Origin: Eublepharis macularius
Lineage: Eukaryota > Chordata > Lepidosauria > Squamata > Eublepharidae
Direction: 5' to 3'
Assembly: GCF_028583425.1 (NCBI RefSeq)
Contig: NC_072801.1
Span: 7,150,001 to 7,214,000, forward strand
Length of the DNA: 64,000 bases
The notes under the pieces were generated by a model. That model did no database searches, was not told where the DNA came from, and saw only the letters and a list, made by a program, of their open reading frames with translations. The translations under genes and the position numbers were made by a program. Below, piece after piece: positions 46,180-58,578 of this stretch; within the stretch, counting starts at the first letter, position 1, and every line of letters starts with the position of its first letter.

Positions 46180-46645
46180 TGTCATATATGCCTCCTGCAT
46201 ATCTGCCATGAATATATATGGGCTCTGCCTTTGGTCTCTCAGAGTATGGGAAGTTCTTTATTGCTGCAATGCCAGTAGGTTATCTTGCATATGTTTACTT
46301 TCTCTTTCTCGCTCCGCTGAGCCAGTGTCCTTGACTGCCAGCTGAAACTGGCTCGAAATGTATCCTTCTTGAGAACCAAAGATAAGTTCATCTTTCTCAC
46401 TGTCTACTCTAAAACAATGTCTCACTCCAACCCCCTCCCTCCCCCCCCCCCCAGTTAATGGTCCTCTTTCCCAAAGGTGGGAATATTCCCTATAACTAAC
46501 ATTGCTAGCCCCACATATGTCACTTCTGCCAATTCCACTGTCTGAGCACCTTGTACTGAATGGCTCTCTAATAAAGTTACTTCAACTGGAACACCTGTGT
46601 GTTAACTGTGGAGAACTTGGGGGATCTAACTGCCAGGGACTGACA
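46180..46645 (+). mobile_element. Solo LTR inside L2 copy A
   Basis: 466 bp beginning TGTCATATATG and ending GGGACTGACA (TGTCA/TGACA ends), flanked by the 5-bp duplication AAGGG at 46175-46179 and 46646-46650. It has a plus-strand AATAAA at about 46570. On either side the L2 sequence matches copy B (GGGCAGATTAGAGACTGGGAG at about 37535), confirming insertion. No internal retroviral sequence remains. Strand inferred from the poly(A) signal. Confidence 0.87.
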
Positions 46646-47567
46646 AAGGGTAGATTAGAGACTGGGAGGTAATTGGCTGCATCATTTTTGTCTAAGGATT
46701 GTTTTTAAAGTAGTGGGCAGATGAATGCTTCTTTGAGAGGTTGAGTGAAGATACCTTGAGTTACTGATTGATTTATGATAGACACCAAGGACTCCTGTAT
46801 ATCCAGGATGGGCGAATACAAGTTGTGGCCTTCACAAATGCTAGCATTCTGTCAATATCCATCACTGTGACTGGGTCAAAATGATTCAGAAATGGACTAG
46901 ACTGTGTGTTAAGCACTATGTCTGGCTCACCTATACTACAGTGGCATCCAGATCAGAGTATATTTGAGGTATTTTATCAGCAAAAAACTTTGTCAAGCTG
47001 TCTCAGGTCATTGTCTGTTCTTGAACCGGCAATGGTTCAGATTTAGAGGCAAAAAGATCAAGATACCTTAAATTGGGATGGATGTTATTTAGGCAATGCA
47101 ATGGTTGTAGAAAAGCAATGTTTCCTTGCTGCTGTCACTGCAGCTTCCTAAGTCTTCTAAGGGGCTCTGTAGCATGCTCTATCAAATTCAGCATGAGTTT
47201 TTCACCAACGTATTTCCAGATGGCTTCCACTCCTCTTTAGAGCACCTAAGCTCTGTGGTGAACCACCGGGTTGGTTTCTGCTGTAAGGGAGAAAGGGTCG
47301 GCAAGGAGCAATCTTGTCAACATCTTCAAGGAGCTTCAGATTCCATGCAGATTACTGCAGCCTCAGTAGGACCTGCATTTGGAATTCCAAAGTCCCTCAG
47401 AGAATTTGGAATCCAGAGGGATCCATGAGCCTTTGTTGGGGGACCATTTTAGCTGGGCCTGCAATTTTGTGGGACATCAGGACCATATTCACTCTTGACT
47501 CATAAGGCAATGATCAGTCCATGGTTCATGCCAAATCTCCGACTCCGAAAGAAGACCTTCCCTCAAA

Positions 47568-47800
47568 GGGAAGTTTGGTATTGTGGTTAAGAATGGAAGG
47601 TTTGATTCCCCACTCCTCCGCTTGAAGCCAGCTGGGTAGCCTTGAGTCATTCACAGCTCTCTCAGAGCTCTCTCAGCCCCACCCACCTCACAGGGTGATT
47701 GTTAGGAGGATAATAATAACATACTTTGTAAACTGCTCTGAGGGAGTGTTAAGTTATCCTGAGGGGTGGTATATAAATCTAATGATGTTGTTGTTGTGAT
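47568..47800 (+). repeat. tRNA-derived SINE inside L2 copy A
   Basis: GGAAGTTTGGTATTGTGG, a shortened region between A and B boxes (TTAAGAATGGAAGGTTTGATTCC), then the standard body and a TGTTGTTGTTG tail. The internal deletion removes about 20 bp seen in other copies. Confidence 0.78.
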
Positions 47801-48439
47801 AAGGCTCAGAGCAAAAGATTATGTCTAGGGTGTGGTCCTTTTCATGTGCGGGATCCATCAGTATTTGAGAGAGGCCTAGAGCTGCCAAGAAACGATGAAA
47901 TCCTGAGCCAGCTCTGACCTGGAACACTGGATGTTGAAGTCACCCAGAACTGTCAGTCAAGATGTCTATGGCACCACATCTGAGAGCACCTCTGCCAGGT
48001 GTGAAAGGATACTTGTTGGGGAGGTAGGTGGCCGGTAGACTAGCAGAATATCCAATCGATCCTTAGTTCCCAATGTAAGGAGCATACAGTCAATGCCTGC
48101 TATAGGTTCTACCAAGAATCGGCAGAAATTGAAAGTCTCACGGAGTAGAAAAGCAACACCATCTCCTCTGCCATCTGTGCAGGGTTGGTAGAAGACCACA
48201 TAACCTGGTGGAGTTAGCTGTGACAGGGACACCATAAGGCAACTACTCCTCAGCATTGGGGCTCTTATGAATGACATTCCCAGTCTTCTATGGTGTAGAG
48301 AGAGCCAGGATTCAGTAGGTCATTTTTTGAAATGCTCATGCCAATTAATTACTTGATATTGCAATGATGTACACATATGTTTGAACCGATCATATTTTTC
48401 CCCTTCACCCTCCATGGCAGTGGGATGTGGTTTTCTCAT

Positions 48440-48535
48440 CTCTCATTTTATCCTCACAATAAACCAGTGAGGTAGTGTGGGCAGAGAGAGAGGCTTAAGA
48501 TGACCCATATGAGCTTCCTGGCACAGTGGAAGGAT
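48440..48535 (-). repeat. MIR-like SINE fragment
   Basis: Contains ATTTTATCCTCACAATAAACC, AGTGAGGTAG and GATGACCCATATGAGC, an inverted MIR-type body without the tRNA-like head. Confidence 0.45.
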
Positions 48536-48579
48536 TTCCAAGCTCCAGGTGGGGCCTCCGGACCTCCCAGAATTACAAG

Positions 48580-48836
48580 AGCCAGTTTGGTGTAGTGGTT
48601 AAGAGCAGCAGGACTCTAATCTGGAGAACGGGGTTTGATTCCCCACTCCTCCGCTTGAAGCCAGCTGGGTGACCTTGGGCCAGTCACAGCTCTCTCAGAG
48701 CCCTCTCAGCCCCACCCACCTCACAGGGTGATTGTTGTGAGGATAATAATAACACACTTTGTAAACTGCTCTGAGTGGGAGTTAAGTTGTCCTGAAGGGT
48801 GGTATATAAATCAAGTGTTGTTGTTGTTGTTATTGA
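48580..48836 (+). repeat. tRNA-derived SINE, plus strand, best copy
   Basis: AAGAGCCAGTTTGGTGTAGTGG start, GGGTTTGATTCCCCACTCC B box, CTGGGTGACCTTGGGCCAGTC, GGATAATAATAACACAC and a TTGTTGTTGTTGTT tail. This is the least diverged copy in the window and is a good reference for the others. Confidence 0.87.
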
Positions 48837-48975
48837 TCACCAGAGTTCCGAGATTAGTTCCGCTGGAGAAAATGGCTGCTTTGGAGTGGGGACTCTATGG
48901 CATTATACATCACCAAGATCCCTCCCCCCCCACCCCCAGGCTCCACTCCCAAAGTTCCAAGAATTTCACTCGTCT
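48837..48975 (+). repeat. GGGTTGCCA-type repeat fragment
   Basis: Carries the internal phrases GGAGAAAATGGCTGCTTTGGA and CCCCCAGGCTCCACTCCCAAA found in this repeat class (compare 9700-9790). Ends missing. Confidence 0.4.
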
Positions 48976-49486
48976 TCCCAGGTCTTTGTCCCTAACTACT
49001 ACACCACGCTGGTTCCAAAGTATTCCAAAGTTTTAAAGAGTGTATTTCAGCAGAACGGTTACATAAAATTCACACAGTTTGGTAAAAATAGTTAAAGATC
49101 TGTATAATTTCACACTTTTCCATGTGATAAACAAGAAATATGGTCTCTTGAAGGAGCAGTGGGACATTTCCTTCAAAGTCTGTCTCATTTTGATGTGATG
49201 TATGATGTCTGTATAACATTTCCTACCTTTGCAAATCTTTATTTGCAAATATTTTGCAGAACAGGAGTGGGATTCGAAACAGGCACCCCACAAACCAGCA
49301 AAGCTGCTGGACCATCTGTGATCCTCAGATATCCTCTTCTCCCCAAGGTCCACATCCCAGTGTTTACTCATTACAGTTAGAACACTTTCAGCGCTCCCAG
49401 GTGTCCCGGTCCATTCAAATGGGCAAGCTTGTTTTTGTGCAGACTTGGATCCCAAATTGCACAGTCAGGAACCACGAATAGTAAAG

Positions 49487-49650
49487 AGTCCAGTAGCACC
49501 TTTAAAACTAACCATATGACGATGCTTCTGACAAAGAGAACTGTGGTTCTCGAAAGCTTACATTACAATAAAGTTGGTTAGTCTTACAGGTGCTACTGGA
49601 CTCCACTATTTTGCAACTACAGACTAACATGGCTAACTCCTCTGGATCTA
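49487..49650. repeat. Inverted-repeat dispersed element
   Basis: AGAGTCCAGTAGCACCTTTAA at the left pairs with GGTGCTACTGGACTCCACT at the right. Between them are GTGGTTCTCGAAAGCTTAC and AAAGTTGGTTAGTCTTACAGG. The closing phrase ACAGACTAACATGGCTAAC matches 7990-8030. Confidence 0.65.
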
Positions 49651-50038
49651 GGAACCATGAAGGTTCTTTTGAGCGATCCCAGAGCTCCTGCCAGTGACAA
49701 TTGATCCACAGAGGCCGATGCAGTAAGAACAGAATGCAACACGTTATTTTCTTCTGAACTGGTTTTCCGTCACATCTTCATTTTCAAGCATCATTAAAAA
49801 TTGACACTGCCACCCTGGGAAAATCTAGAAACTGCTAAGCCAATGATTTCCATCACGATCCTTCATGTTTTGTGACTTCCAGTGACATCATCACACAGCC
49901 ATGGGAGCGCGCATGCACTTTGCGCGCGTGCATGTGGAGCCTGGCAATTGCCCCAGGCACTCCAAACCCATGCTACTCTGCTAACTGATCTCCAGGCAAC
50001 AGAAACCAGCTCCCCTGGAGAAAAAGGCTGCTCTGAAC

Positions 50039-50222
50039 AACAACAACAACAACAACATTCAATTTATATACTGCCCTTCAGGACAACTTAACTCCCACTC
50101 AGAGCAATTTACAAAGTATGTCATTATTATCCCCACAACAAACACCCTGTGAGGTGGGTGGGCCTGAGAGAGCTCCTAGAAGCTGTGACTGATCCAAAGA
50201 CACCCAGCTGGCTTCAAGTGGA
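50039..50222 (-). repeat. tRNA-derived SINE, minus strand, head truncated
   Basis: (CAA)n tail complement, then the inverted body (CTGCCCTTCAGGACAACTTAA, CCTGTGAGGTGGGTGGG, AGCTGTGACTGATCC, CACCCAGCTGGCTTCAAG). It stops before the tRNA-like head. Confidence 0.78.
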
Positions 50223-50890
50223 CTCTAGGGATCCCATTCCCACAGTGGAGGTGGGGGATTCCCACTTTCACCTTCCACCCCTGGCCTCCACTTACCTGGC
50301 TGGTGGGGGGGAAGGCACAGCAATAGGTCTCCTAGGTGCACTCCTGGGGCAGTGCAACAACATCACACCAGGGAGTGGCATCATCATGCCACCTTGCGAG
50401 TACTCCCACGCTTTGCAGTGGGCCAATTTTGGCCCCAAACAGGCCTGTTTTGCCCTAAGGCCAAAATCAGCTTTCTGTGAAGCACACACATCCCTGTACC
50501 TGCACGATGATGTCAGTTCCTGGAAGTGACATTTCCTGCACATCATCATGCTACCCTGAGAGTGCTCACTCCCACACTTTGCTGTGGGCCAGTTTTGCCC
50601 TGTTTGAGGTCAAAATCAGCCTGCTGTGAAGCGCACACGCCTCTGTGCCTGCACGGTGATGTCACTTCCTGAAAGCGACACCATCGCACTGGCGCAGGCA
50701 TGAGCCGAGCAAGGAGATAAGTGTCAGGTTCCCCACCTCCCACCAGAAGGCTTAGGGGACCTGGTAACCCTAGTGGATTCTATGGTATCATACCCCACTG
50801 AGTACCCTACCCCCCCCCCAATCCCACCTTCTACAGTCTCTATCCACAAAATATCCAGGAATTTCCCAACCTGGACCTGGCAACCCTATT
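50223..50890. repeat. GGGTTGCCA-type repeats with internal duplication
   Basis: Two similar blocks (about 50385-50530 and 50565-50690) share TTTGCxGTGGGCCAxTTTT, AAAATCAGC and CTGTGCCTGCACGxTGATGTCA, so the unit is duplicated. The right end GGGGACCTGGTAACCCTAG is at 50756-50774. Another inverted piece ends ACCTGGCAACCCTA at about 50887. Same class as 22240-22744. Confidence 0.5.
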
Positions 50891-52004
50891 CTGAGCCCTT
50901 CTGAGGAAGATGAAACCTGCAGCTTGATGGCAGGACTTTGCTTGTCACTGAGCCTTAGAAACTTGGGGTAGAAGAGAAAACCTTGTCCAAAAAGAAAGCA
51001 ACGCCTGAAGAAAATTGAAACAGTGGGGTGTATAAAATTGTTCAATACAAGATTGAAAGCATGATTGTAGCCGGGCCTTCTTCCCTACAAAATCTAAGCA
51101 CACCTTCAATTACAGAACGTGGTGCCAAGCTTTTGTGCTTGTGGATATTTCTCTGTAAAGCTGGGGGGAGGGGCTCTCACAAACTGGATTTGAGCACCAA
51201 GATGAGCAAATAAAGTATATTTAATGAAGAGGTCCTTCCTTGGTGGGATCATTCTACCTTGTGTGGCAATATAAATGTTTTTTCCTAAGTGAGGGATGTT
51301 GGATTTTTCACTAAGCCAGTGTGAATTCATTAGCGCTGAGCTTTAACCCTACAATTGTCAGGGATGGGGGGGGGGAGGAATAACATTCAAGGTTTCTGTA
51401 GCAAGAAGTGATTAAGCGCATTGGCAAAGTGAGGACATCAGTTCCCAAGCTACCTAACATCAATTAAAGGAGGCCAAATTAAATCGATGTTCTAATTCCA
51501 CAAAATTAATGGTAACTTTTTTAAATAGATGTTACAACATTTCCCTGAGGTCCTGTAATAAATTCTTATCACAGAAACTCACATAGGAAGCAAATGGTTA
51601 CACCTTTTCCAGTCAAAAGCATCGCTAGGAAACAGCCATATTTAGAGGCTCGAGTCTAGGAAATAAAACTGGAGAATCTTTCCATTGAATGATAGCACTG
51701 TAAGTGCTTGGAGGAAAAATTGTAAAAGGTTTTTAAAATTGATTTTGATGCAGAAAATTTTACTAAGCTTAAGAAGATGAGGTGTATTAAACACAGCACA
51801 GGTATGTTATGTTTCTTTAAAATATGGGTGTAACTACCTAATATGAGAACACAGGTGACATGGTTATTATCGGATAGAAATGATTCCATTACTCTTTCTA
51901 TGGCAAAATATCAACAGGTAATAATTAAACACCAGAGAAATGACATTAAGTAAGGTTCTTCCCATTTTAACTCCTGCTTAAGGCAATAGCTGTATGAGCA
52001 GTAC
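50891..52004. other. No recognised gene
   Basis: AT-rich, no gene or defined repeat recognised. Confidence 0.35.
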
Positions 52005-52129
<125 letters not shown>

Positions 52130-52679
52130 TTGACTATTTAAATCTGGCTTGGGTAGTATGATGTTAGGCTGTCAACAAGGACTACTTTATTTTATTCATC
52201 AATTTGCAAGATCCGTAATTGGTGTTCAAATCATAAAGGGCATATAAGCCTCATAAAATCATATACACTTTATTACCTGCATAAACACATAACCAACAAA
52301 ACTCAAATCCAAAATCAGAGAAGCAGTGGGGCAGCTAGCCATGAGTGATGTTTTCCAGTTCAGCAAGATGCTGAATTCATGGCGCTTCCTTCCCATTCCT
52401 CTGGCTGGGACCCACTGGGCTTGGTTCTTGGAGCCAGGCTAAAGCTTTGTAATTCACACAGAGGGTTAGGGGTTGCTTATTGGATGAAAAAGATCTGGAT
52501 AGTTAAGGCCCTGAGGGTTTTATTTCACCGCTACTCTGATTTTAATTGACTGGTGCATGTGCTTTGATGAACATTTGAATATTGTATGTGGTGTTTAAGA
52601 TTTATATGTCACAGTGGTTTTACCAGGTGTTGTTCTTACTTGTTTGGCTGGCTGTTTTTTATGATTCATGGTGGCTTTG

Positions 52680-52802
52680 ATGATTTGGGTTAGTAGTTGG
52701 GTGGGAGACATCCAATGAAGACCACGGTTGCACAGGCAGGCAATGGCAAACCACCTCTGTTAGCCTCTTGCCATAAAACCCCACCGGGGGGAGGGTGACC
52801 AT
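52680..52802 (+). repeat. 5S-derived SINE, 3' fragment, target of hAT element 3
   Basis: TTAGTAGTTGGGTGGGAGAC, CACGGTTGCACAGGCAGGCAATGG and CAAACCACCTC match the body of the SINE at 13015-13200. The tail is interrupted at 52802 by element 3. The last eight bases, GTGACCAT (52795-52802), are the predicted left target duplication. Confidence 0.65.
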
Positions 52803-52975
52803 TAGGGATGTGCGTTTCGGCATTCTGAATGCCGAAAGAATGCCGAAACAAAAGTGTTTCGGCATTCTTCAAGAATCCCGAAACGTTTCGGGGAATGCCG
52901 AAACGTTTCGGGATTGCCGAAAGAAAAACCCGAAACGTTTCGGGATTCTTTCGGCATTCTTTCGGCATTCGAGAA
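52803..52975 (+). repeat. hAT end A (element 3)
   Basis: Same GAATGCCGAAA and palindrome organisation as element 1. CCGAAACGTTTCGG occurs at 52878-52891, 52898-52911 and 52930-52943. Similarity to element 1 stops near 52975. Confidence 0.85.
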
Positions 52976-52987
52976 TCGCCATTTTGA

Positions 52988-53025
52988 TTTTGCTAGCCGT
53001 TTGCCTTAGCAAGCGGCTAGCAAAA
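52988..53025. repeat. Perfect 12-bp-stem hairpin
   Basis: TTTTGCTAGCCG at 52988-52999 pairs exactly with CGGCTAGCAAAA at 53014-53025 around a 14-base loop. It lies just inside end A of element 3. Confidence 0.85.
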
Positions 53026-53339
53026 TCCTGCTGGAAGCAAAGGCTTCCTGCAGGCTCTTAGAAGAGGGGAGGGGGGGAGAAGGAGTGAATCACTCACTCC
53101 TTCTGTCACCCCCCACCCCTCTTGCAAAGGAGGATAGGGAATCCTGCTTTGCCTTGCAAATGCAAGGTGCAAGCATTGCATTGCACTTTGCATTTGCAAA
53201 GCAGCAGAGATTCCCGCCAAAACTAACAGGTAGGGGAGGGGGAGCAGGAGGAGGGTGGCTCTTGGAGTGTGGGTGGGGAAAGGCAGGGGACTGGGGACTT
53301 TAGGAGTCACCAATCCCACTGCTGCATTCTCATGCCAGC

Positions 53340-53529
53340 CAATAGATTTAAATCTTTGGCTGAGGCTGCAGCAGGGGATTTAAATTTGGAGCAAGACTGT
53401 CTGGAACACTTCTGTTGCTGCTGCTGCTGAGCTGTGACCGAGAGAGGAGAAGAAGAGAGACTGCACCTGGAGCCTGGAGGACATCTGCCTGGAGGATCAA
53501 CTGTGCTGGACATCCTGAGAGGACACCTG
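53340..53529 (+). other. Putative non-coding first exon of transposase gene
   Basis: The module ends GGACATCCTGAGAGGACACCTG, followed by GTAGGC, a reasonable splice donor at 53530. Its closing sequence resembles the ends of the modules at 58579-58689 and 59127-59188 (GGAGGATCAAC...GCTGGACATC). Exon status is inference from motif repetition and splice-like borders; no RNA evidence. Confidence 0.35.
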
Positions 53530-53625
53530 GTAGGCCTTTTTAAAATTTTTGTAAATTTTTTTGATGCTGGGCAATGTGCTGCTGTGGCCTGCCTCTGCAA
53601 AAAGGTGTTGCAGTTTATTCTTGGC

Positions 53626-56600
53626 ATGGCCTGGGGGACAGGTTGGGCAGACAATGTTTGATGGTGGGGTGGGGGTTTCAGCATTGGTTGTTGTGCTTGC
53701 CTTCTTTAAGCTTGATCCACTGTTTTAAGATTAAAACAAGAGTGTGCCAGCTTTGGGCCTACACAGGCCAGAAGCCTTTCTTCTGGCTGGCTCTCACAGT
53801 TGTGCTCCACAATCTGGAATGGTGTGGCTTGCTTTTCTGTGTCTGGTCCCCTGCTTGCAAGGATTCCCAACAGGCTCCGTCCTGATCAACTGTGCCAGCC
53901 TGTGGGCCACACACAGGTATGGCCTGGGGGACAGGTTGGGCAGACAATGTTTGATGGTGGGGGGGGGGTTTCAGCATTGGTTGTTGTGCTTGCCTTCTTT
54001 AAGCTTGATCCACTGTTTGAAGATTAAAACAAGAGTGTGCCAGCTTTGGGCCTACACAGGCCAGAAGCCTTTCTTCTGGCTGGCTCTCACAGTTGTGCTT
54101 CACAATCTGGAATGGTGTGGCTTGCCTTTCTGTGTCTGGTCCCCTGCTTGCAAGGATTCCCAACAGGCTCCGTCCTGATCAACTGTGCCAGCCTGTGGGC
54201 CACACACAGGTATGGCCTGGGGGACAGGTTGGGCAGACAATGTTTGATGGTGGGGGGGGGGGTTTCAGCATTGGTTGTTGTGCTTGCCTTCTTTAAGCTT
54301 GATCCACTGTTTTAAGATTAAAAACAGAGTGTGCCAGCTTTGGGCCTACACAGGCCAGAAGCCTTTCTTCTGGCTGGCTCTCACAGTTGTGCCTCACAAT
54401 CTGGAATGGTGTGGCTTGCCTTTCTGTGTCTGGTCCCCTGCTAGCAAGGATTCCCAACAGGCTCCGTCCTGATCAACTGTGCCAGCCTGTGGGCCACACA
54501 CAGGTATGGCCTGGGGGACAGGTTGGGCAGACAATGTTTGATGGTGGGGGGGGGGGGTTTCAGCATTGGTTGTTGTGCTTGCCTTCTTTAAGCTTGATCC
54601 ACTGTTTGAAGATTAAAACCAGAGTGTGCCAGCTTCGGGCCTACACAGGCCAGAAGCCTTTCTTCTGGCTGGCTCTCACAGTTGTGCTTCACAATCTGGA
54701 ATGGTGTGGCTTGCCTTTCTGTGTCTGGTCCCCTGCTAGCAAGGATTCCCAACAGGCTCCGTCCTGATCAACTGTGCCAGCCTGTGGGCCACACACAGGT
54801 ATGGCCTGGGGGACAGGTTGGGCAGACAATGTTTGATGGTGGGGGGGGGGGGTTTCAGCATTGGTTGTTGTGCTTGCCTTCTTTAAGCTTGATCCACTGT
54901 TTGAAGATTAAAACCAGAGTGTGCCAGCTTTGGGCCTACACAGGCCAGAAGCCTTTCTTCTGGCTGGCTCTCACAGTTGTGCTTCACAATCTGGAATGGT
55001 GTGGCTTGCCTTTCTGTGTCTGGTCCCCTGCTAGCAAGGATTCCCAACAGGCTCCGTCCTGATCAACTGTGCCAGCCTGTGGGCCACACACAGGTATGGC
55101 CTGGGGGACAGGTTGGGCAGACAATCTTTGATGGTGGGGGGGGGGGGGTTTCAGCATTGGTTGTTGTGCTTGCCTTCTTTAAGCTTGATCCACTGTTTTA
55201 AGATTAAAACCAGAGTGTGCCAGCTTTGGGCCTACACAGGCCAGAAGCCTTTCTTCTGGCTGGCTCTCACAGTTGTGCTTCACAATCTGTAATGGTGTGG
55301 CTTGCCTTTCTGTGTCTGGTCCCCTGCTAGCAAGGATTCCCAACAGGCTCCGTCCTGATCAACTGTGCCAGCCTGTGGGCCACACACAGGTATGGCCTGG
55401 GGGACAGGTTGGGCAGACAATGTTTGATGGTGGGGGGGGGGGTTTTCAGCATTGGTTGTTGTGCTTGCCTTCTTTAAGCTTGATCCACTGTTTGAAGATT
55501 AAAACCAGAGTGTGCCAGCTTTGGGCCTACACAGGCCAGAAGCCTTTCTTCTGGCTGGCTCTCACAGTTGTGCTTCACAATCTGGAATGGTGTGGCTTGC
55601 CTTTCTGTGTCTGGTCCCCTGCTAGCAAGGATTCCCAACAGGCTCCGTCCTGATCAACTGTGCCAGCCTGTGGGCCACACACAGGTATGGCCTGGGGGAC
55701 AGGTTGGGCAGACAATCTTTGATGGTGGGGGGGGGGGGGGTTCAGCATTGGTTGTTGTGCTTGCCTTCTTTAAGCTTGATCCACTGTTTTAAGATTAAAA
55801 CCAGAGTGTGCCAGCTTCGGGCCTACACAGGCCAGAAGCCTTTCTTCTGGCTGGCTCTCACAGTTGTGCTTCACAATCTGGAATGGTGTGGCTTGCCTTT
55901 CTGTGTCTGGTCCCCTGCTAGCAAGGATTCCCAACAGGCTCCGTCCTGATCAACTGTGCCAGCCTGTGGGCCACACACAGGTATGGCCTGGGGGACAGGT
56001 TGGGCAGACAATCTTTGATGGTGGGGGGGGGGTTCAGCATTGGTTGTTGTGCTTGCCTTCTTTAAGCTTGATCCACTGTTTGAAGATTAAAACCAGAGTG
56101 TGCCAGCTTTGGGCCTACACAGGCCAGAAGCCTTTCTTCTGGCTGGCTCTCACAGTTGTGCTTCACAATCTGGAATGGTGTGGCTTGCCTTTCTGTGTCT
56201 GGTCCCCTGCTAGCAAGGATTCCCAACAGGCTCCGTCCTGATCAACTGTGCCAGCCTGTGGGCCACACACAGGTATGGCCTGGGGGACAGGTTGGGCAGA
56301 CAATCTTTGATGGTGGGGGGGGGGGTTCAGCATTGGTTGTTGTGCTTGCCTTCTTTAAGCTTGATCCACTGTTTGAAGATTAAAACCAGAGTGTGCCAGC
56401 TTTGGGCCTACACAGGCCAGAAGCCTTTCTTCTGGCTGGCTCTCACAGTTGTGCTTCACAATCTGGAATGGTGTGGCTTGCCTTTCTGTGTCTGGTCCCC
56501 TGCTAGCAAGGATTCCCAACAGGCTCCGTCCTGATCAACTGTGCCAGCCTGTGGGCCACACACAGGTATGGCCTGGGGGACAGGTTGGGCAGACAATGTT

Positions 56601-58338
56601 TGATGGTGGGGGGGGGGGGGGTTTCAGCATTGGTTGTTGTGCTTGCCTTCTTTAAGCTTGATCCACTGTTTTAAGATTAAAACCAGAGTGTGCCAGCTTT
56701 GGGCCTACACAGGCCAGAAGCCTTTCTTCTGGCTGGCTCTCACAGTTGTGCTTCACAATCTGGAATGGTGTGGCTTGCCTTTCTGTGTCTGGTCCCCTGC
56801 TAGCAAGGATTCCCAACAGGCTCCGTCCTGATCAACTGTGCCAGCCTGTGGGCCACACACAGGTATGGCCTGGGGGACAGGTTGGGCAGACAATCTTTGA
56901 TGGTGGGGGGGGGGGGTTTCAGCATTGGTTGTTGTGCTTGCCTTCTTTAAGCTTGATCCACTGTTTGAAGATTAAAACCAGAGTGTGCCAGCTTCGGGCC
57001 TACACAGGCCAGAAGCCTTTCTTCTGGCTGGCTCTCACAGTTGTGCTTCACAATCTGGAATGGTGTGGCTTGCCTTTCTGTGTCTGGTCCCCTGCTAGCA
57101 AGGATTCCCAACAGGCTCCGTCCTGATCAACTGTGCCAGCCTGTGGGCCACACACAGGTATGGCCTGGGGGACAGGTTGGGCAGACAATGTTTGATGGTG
57201 GGGGGGGGGGTTTCAGCATTGGTTGTTGTGCTTGCCTTCTTTAAGCTTGATCCACTGTTTTAAGATTAAAACCAGAGTGTGCCAGCTTTGGGCCTACACA
57301 GGCCAGAAGCCTTTCTTCTGGCTGGCTCTCACAGTTGTGCTTCACAATCTGGAATGGTGTGGCTTGCCTTTCTGTGTCTGGTCCCCTGCTAGCAAGGATT
57401 CCCAACAGGCTCCGTCCTGATCAACTGTGCCAGCCTGTGGGCCACACACAGGTATGGCCTGGGGGACAGGTTGGGCAGACAATCTTTGATGGTGGGGGGG
57501 GGGGGTTTCAGCATTGGTTGTTGTGCTTGCCTTCTTTAAGCTTGATCCACTGTTTGAAGATTAAAACCAGAGTGTGCCAGCTTCGGGCCTACACAGGCCA
57601 GAAGCCTTTCTTCTGGCTGGCTCTCACAGTTGTGCTTCACAATCTGGAATGGTGTGGCTTGCCTTTCTGTGTCTGGTCCCCTGCTAGCAAGGATTCCCAA
57701 CAGGCTCCGTCCTGATCAACTGTGCCAGCCTGTGGGCCACACACAGGTATGGCCTGGGGGACAGGTTGGGCAGACAATGTTTGATGGTGGGGGGGGGGGG
57801 GGTTTCAGCATTGGTTGTTGTGCTTGCCTTCTTTAAGCTTGATCCACTGTTTTAAGATTAAAACCAGAGTGTGCCAGCTTTGGGCCTACACAGGCCAGAA
57901 GCCTTTCTTCTGGCTGGCTCTCACAGTTGTGCTTCACAATCTGGAATGGTGTGGCTTGCCTTTCTGTGTCTGGTCCCCTGCTAGCAAGGATTCCCAACAG
58001 GCTCCGTCCTGATCAACTGTGCCAGCCTGTGGGCCACACACAGGTATGGCCTGGGGGACAGGTTGGGCAGACAATGTTTGATGGTGGGGGGGGGGGTTCA
58101 GCATTGGTTGTTGTGCTTGCCTTCTTTAAGCTTGATCCACTGTTTGAAGATTAAAACCAGAGTGTGCCAGCTTCGGGCCTACACAGGCCAGAAGCCTTTC
58201 TTCTGGCTGGCTCTCACAGTTGTGCTTCACAATCTGGAATGGTGTGGCTTGCTGTTCTGTGTCTGGTCCCCTGCTAGCAAGGATTCCCAACAGGCTCCGT
58301 CCTGATCAACTGTGCCAGCCTGTGGGCCACACACAGGT
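53626..58338 (+). repeat. Tandem array, 16 units of 292-297 bp
   Basis: Unit starts (ATGGCCTGGGGGACAGG) are at 53626, 53919, 54212, 54506, 54801, 55096, 55392, 55687, 55983, 56275, 56568, 56865, 57160, 57454, 57749 and 58046. A diverged partial unit and a half unit follow to about 58570. Units are almost identical; most length change comes from a G-run after GATGGT that varies by several bases. Each unit ends CACACACAG/GTATGG, a splice-donor-like border. Open frames of 65-126 codons in each unit are by-products of the repeat. Confidence 0.95.
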
Positions 58339-58578
58339 ATGCTGCTTTGGCCAAGGTAACCCTTTTTGGTTGCTGGCCTGGCACTCACAGTTGTGCTCCA
58401 CAATCTGGAATGGTGTGGCTTGCGTTTCTGTGTCTGGTCCCCTGCTTGCAAGGATTCCCAACAGGCTCCGTCCTGATCAACTGTGCCAGCCTTCGGCCCA
58501 CACACAGGCCTGCTGCTCCGGCTTTGGTAACCCTTCCCGTTTGCTGGCCTGGCACTCACTGTTTTGCTTCACATTCAG

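Larger units (their letters stand above)
44553..48275 (-). mobile_element. L2 LINE copy A, largely complete 3' half, decayed
   Basis: From the 3' end at 44553 the minus strand runs through a long 3' UTR into ORF2 reverse transcriptase, then the endonuclease (about 48270-47820: TDGRGDGVAFLLRE, GIDCMLLTLGTKDRL, ILLVYRPP). Two later insertions interrupt it: a solo LTR at 46180-46645 and a SINE at 47568-47800. It is collinear with copy B, which allowed both insertion points to be placed. Confidence 0.82.

Noticed and set aside
53744..58305. Repeated 65-126 codon frames in the 295-bp array
   Set aside because: Same peptide repeated with frame jumps caused by poly-G length changes; the pattern follows the tandem repeat and shows no coding constraint.
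53626..58338. CRISPR-like repeat-spacer array
   Set aside because: Units are continuous near-identical 295-bp tandem copies with no short repeat and unique spacer pattern, and the DNA is eukaryotic.
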